A stretch of DNA of 6,727 bases from an uncultured Oscillospiraceae bacterium. Lineage in GTDB: Bacteria > Bacillota > Clostridia > Oscillospirales > Acutalibacteraceae. Location of the stretch: positions 1 through 6,727 of the forward strand of contig URRG01000129.1 in assembly GCA_900550095.1 (NCBI GenBank), in the 5' to 3' direction. Shown here piece after piece: positions 5,503-6,727 of the stretch. How positions within the stretch are numbered: position 1 is the stretch's first letter; the number at the start of each line of letters is the position of its first letter. The position numbers and the translations under genes were made by a program. The notes below the pieces were generated by a model. The model searched no databases and was not told where the DNA came from. It saw only the letters and a program-made list of their open reading frames with translations.

Positions 5503-6727
5503 ATGAATCAGATCCACAATATTCCCGACGTAAAGCTGGGCCTCATCGCTGTGAGCCGCGACTGCTTCGTCATCTCACTCTCTGAGCGCCGCAGGGCCGA
5601 GGTAGCCGCCGCATACGCCAAAAAGGGCGGAGAAATCTATGAATGTAAGGTAACGGTAGAAAACGAGCTGGATATGCTCAAGGCTGTTGAGGACGTTAAG
5701 GCCGCCGGCTGCAACGCCCTGGTGGTCTTCCTGGGCAATTTCGGCCCCGAGACCCCCGAAACCCTGATCGCCAAGAATTTTGACGGCCCTGTGATGTATG
5801 CCGCTGCTGCCGAAGAACACGGCGACGATCTCATTAATGGCCGCGGCGACGCCTACTGCGGCGTGCTGAACTGCTCCTACAATCTGGGTCTGCGGAAGAT
5901 CAAGGCCTATATGCCCGAATACCCCGTCGGCACTGCAGAGGACGTAGCGGATATGATCGCTGATTTCGTTCCCGTAGCCCGCACTCTCATCGGCGTTTCC
6001 AACCTGAAGATCATTACCTTCGGCCCCCGGCCCCAGGACTTCTTTGCCTGCAACGCCCCCATCAAGCCCCTTTATGACCTGGGCGTGGAAGTTCAGGAAA
6101 ACTCCGAGCTGGATCTGCTGGTGGCCTATAAAGCCCACGCAAACGATCCCCGCATCCAGGAAGTCGTGGAGGACATGGCCGCGGAGCTGGGCGTAGGCAA
6201 TCAGTATCCCGATCTGCTGCCCCGCATGGCGCAGTTTGAGATCACCCTGCTGGATTGGGCCGAAGAGAACAAGGGCGCCCGCAAATATGTGGCCTTCGCC
6301 GATAAATGCTGGCCCGCCTTCCCCTCTCAGTTCGGTTTTGAGCCCTGCTACGTGAACAGCCGCCTGGTCTCCAAGGGCATCCCTGTGGCCTGCGAGGTGG
6401 ATATTTACGGCGCTCTCAGCGAATATATCGGCATGTGCGCTTCCGGCGACGCCGTAACCCTGCTGGATATCAACAACTCCGTTCCCAGGGATATGTATGA
6501 CGCCGAAATCAAGGGAAAATACGACTACACCCTGAAGGATACCTTCATGGGCTTCCACTGCGGCAACACGCCCCTGTGCAAACTGAGCCAGGGCGCTGTG
6601 AAATATCAGCTTATCCAGAACCGTCTTCTGGAAAACGGCAACGAGCCCGACATCACCCGCGGCACCCTTGAAGGCGACATCGCTCCCGGCGAGATCACCT
6701 TCTACCGCATCCATGGCTCCGCGGAAG
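5503..6727 (+). CDS. L-fucose/L-arabinose isomerase-family protein (first 408 codons; 3' end beyond window)
   Basis: Members of this superfamily interconvert aldoses and ketoses with a divalent metal, usually Mn2+, in the cytoplasm. The N-terminal part (residues 10-170) has alternating strands and helices typical of the family's first domain (KLGLIAVSRD, NALVVFLGNF). The metal site appears in the centre: CYVNSRLVSKGIPVACEVDI (282-301) with Glu298, VTLLDINN (318-325) with Asp322, and GFHCGNTP (350-357) with His352. These resemble the ligands of FucI and AraA, but I matched them by eye. AAAGGA (5487-5492), 10 bases upstream, supports the ATG at 5503. The frame is open to the window end, so perhaps 60-90 residues are missing, including the C-terminal His ligand. 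It looks closer to the roughly 480-residue 'fucose isomerase-like' group than to classical FucI (about 590) or AraA (about 500). The substrate cannot be fixed. The kinase upstream probably uses its product. Confidence 0.88.
   Translation, partial: MNQIHNIPDVKLGLIAVSRDCFVISLSERRRAEVAAAYAKKGGEIYECKVTVENELDMLKAVEDVKAAGCNALVVFLGNFGPETPETLIAKNFDGPVMYAAAAEEHGDDLINGRGDAYCGVLNCSYNLGLRKIKAYMPEYPVGTAEDVADMIADFVPVARTLIGVSNLKIITFGPRPQDFFACNAPIKPLYDLGVEVQENSELDLLVAYKAHANDPRIQEVVEDMAAELGVGNQYPDLLPRMAQFEITLLDWAEENKGARKYVAFADKCWPAFPSQFGFEPCYVNSRLVSKGIPVACEVDIYGALSEYIGMCASGDAVTLLDINNSVPRDMYDAEIKGKYDYTLKDTFMGFHCGNTPLCKLSQGAVKYQLIQNRLLENGNEPDITRGTLEGDIAPGEITFYRIHGSAE

Noticed and set aside
5575..6714. Minus-strand open frame of 379 codons opposite the isomerase gene
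   Set aside because: The plus-strand frame has a clear isomerase-family sequence and a ribosome binding site. The antisense translation resembles no family and is the usual mirror of GC-rich codon use.

Overview
The window is about 57% GC (my estimate). It carries strong Shine-Dalgarno sites (AGGAGG, GGAGGGG), two TTG start codons, and clostridial-looking protein variants, such as a galactokinase with the PGRTEVGGNHTDHQ signature. This suggests a moderately high-GC Bacillota genome, most likely a gut Lachnospiraceae-type clostridium. The taxonomic call is inference from family resemblance only.

Layout: at the left edge, on the minus strand, is the first 263 codons of a galactokinase (galK). 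A 364-base non-coding gap follows. Next, on the plus strand, is a near-consensus sigma-A promoter (TTGACT, 17 bp, TATAAT) with a perfect 18-bp palindrome just downstream of the expected transcription start, and then a LacI-family repressor. After a 622-base gap with no recognised gene come three plus-strand genes in a row: a DUF4867-type small cupin-like protein, a xylulokinase-type FGGY sugar kinase, and an L-fucose/L-arabinose isomerase-family protein that runs off the right edge. The gaps between these three (142 and 216 bases) are rich in inverted repeats.

How the genes may work together: the isomerase-family protein would convert an aldose to a ketose, the FGGY kinase would phosphorylate the ketose, and the LacI protein would sense a sugar and control the cluster. 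The cupin-like protein has no established role, but its place at the head of the set suggests it acts on the same substrate, for example as an epimerase, isomerase or lyase. The set looks like a pentose or deoxyhexose catabolic operon. Pairing a xylulokinase with a FucI/AraA-type isomerase, with no xylose isomerase in the window, leaves the substrate open. D-xylose, D-lyxose, D-arabinose, L-fucose-like sugars or a rarer aldose are all possible. The divergent galactokinase may belong to a separate galactose pathway.

No tRNA, rRNA, CRISPR array, insertion sequence or phage gene was seen. The most interesting points are the unassigned sugar pathway, the LacI promoter-operator module, and the inverted repeats with mutually exclusive pairings in the gaps.
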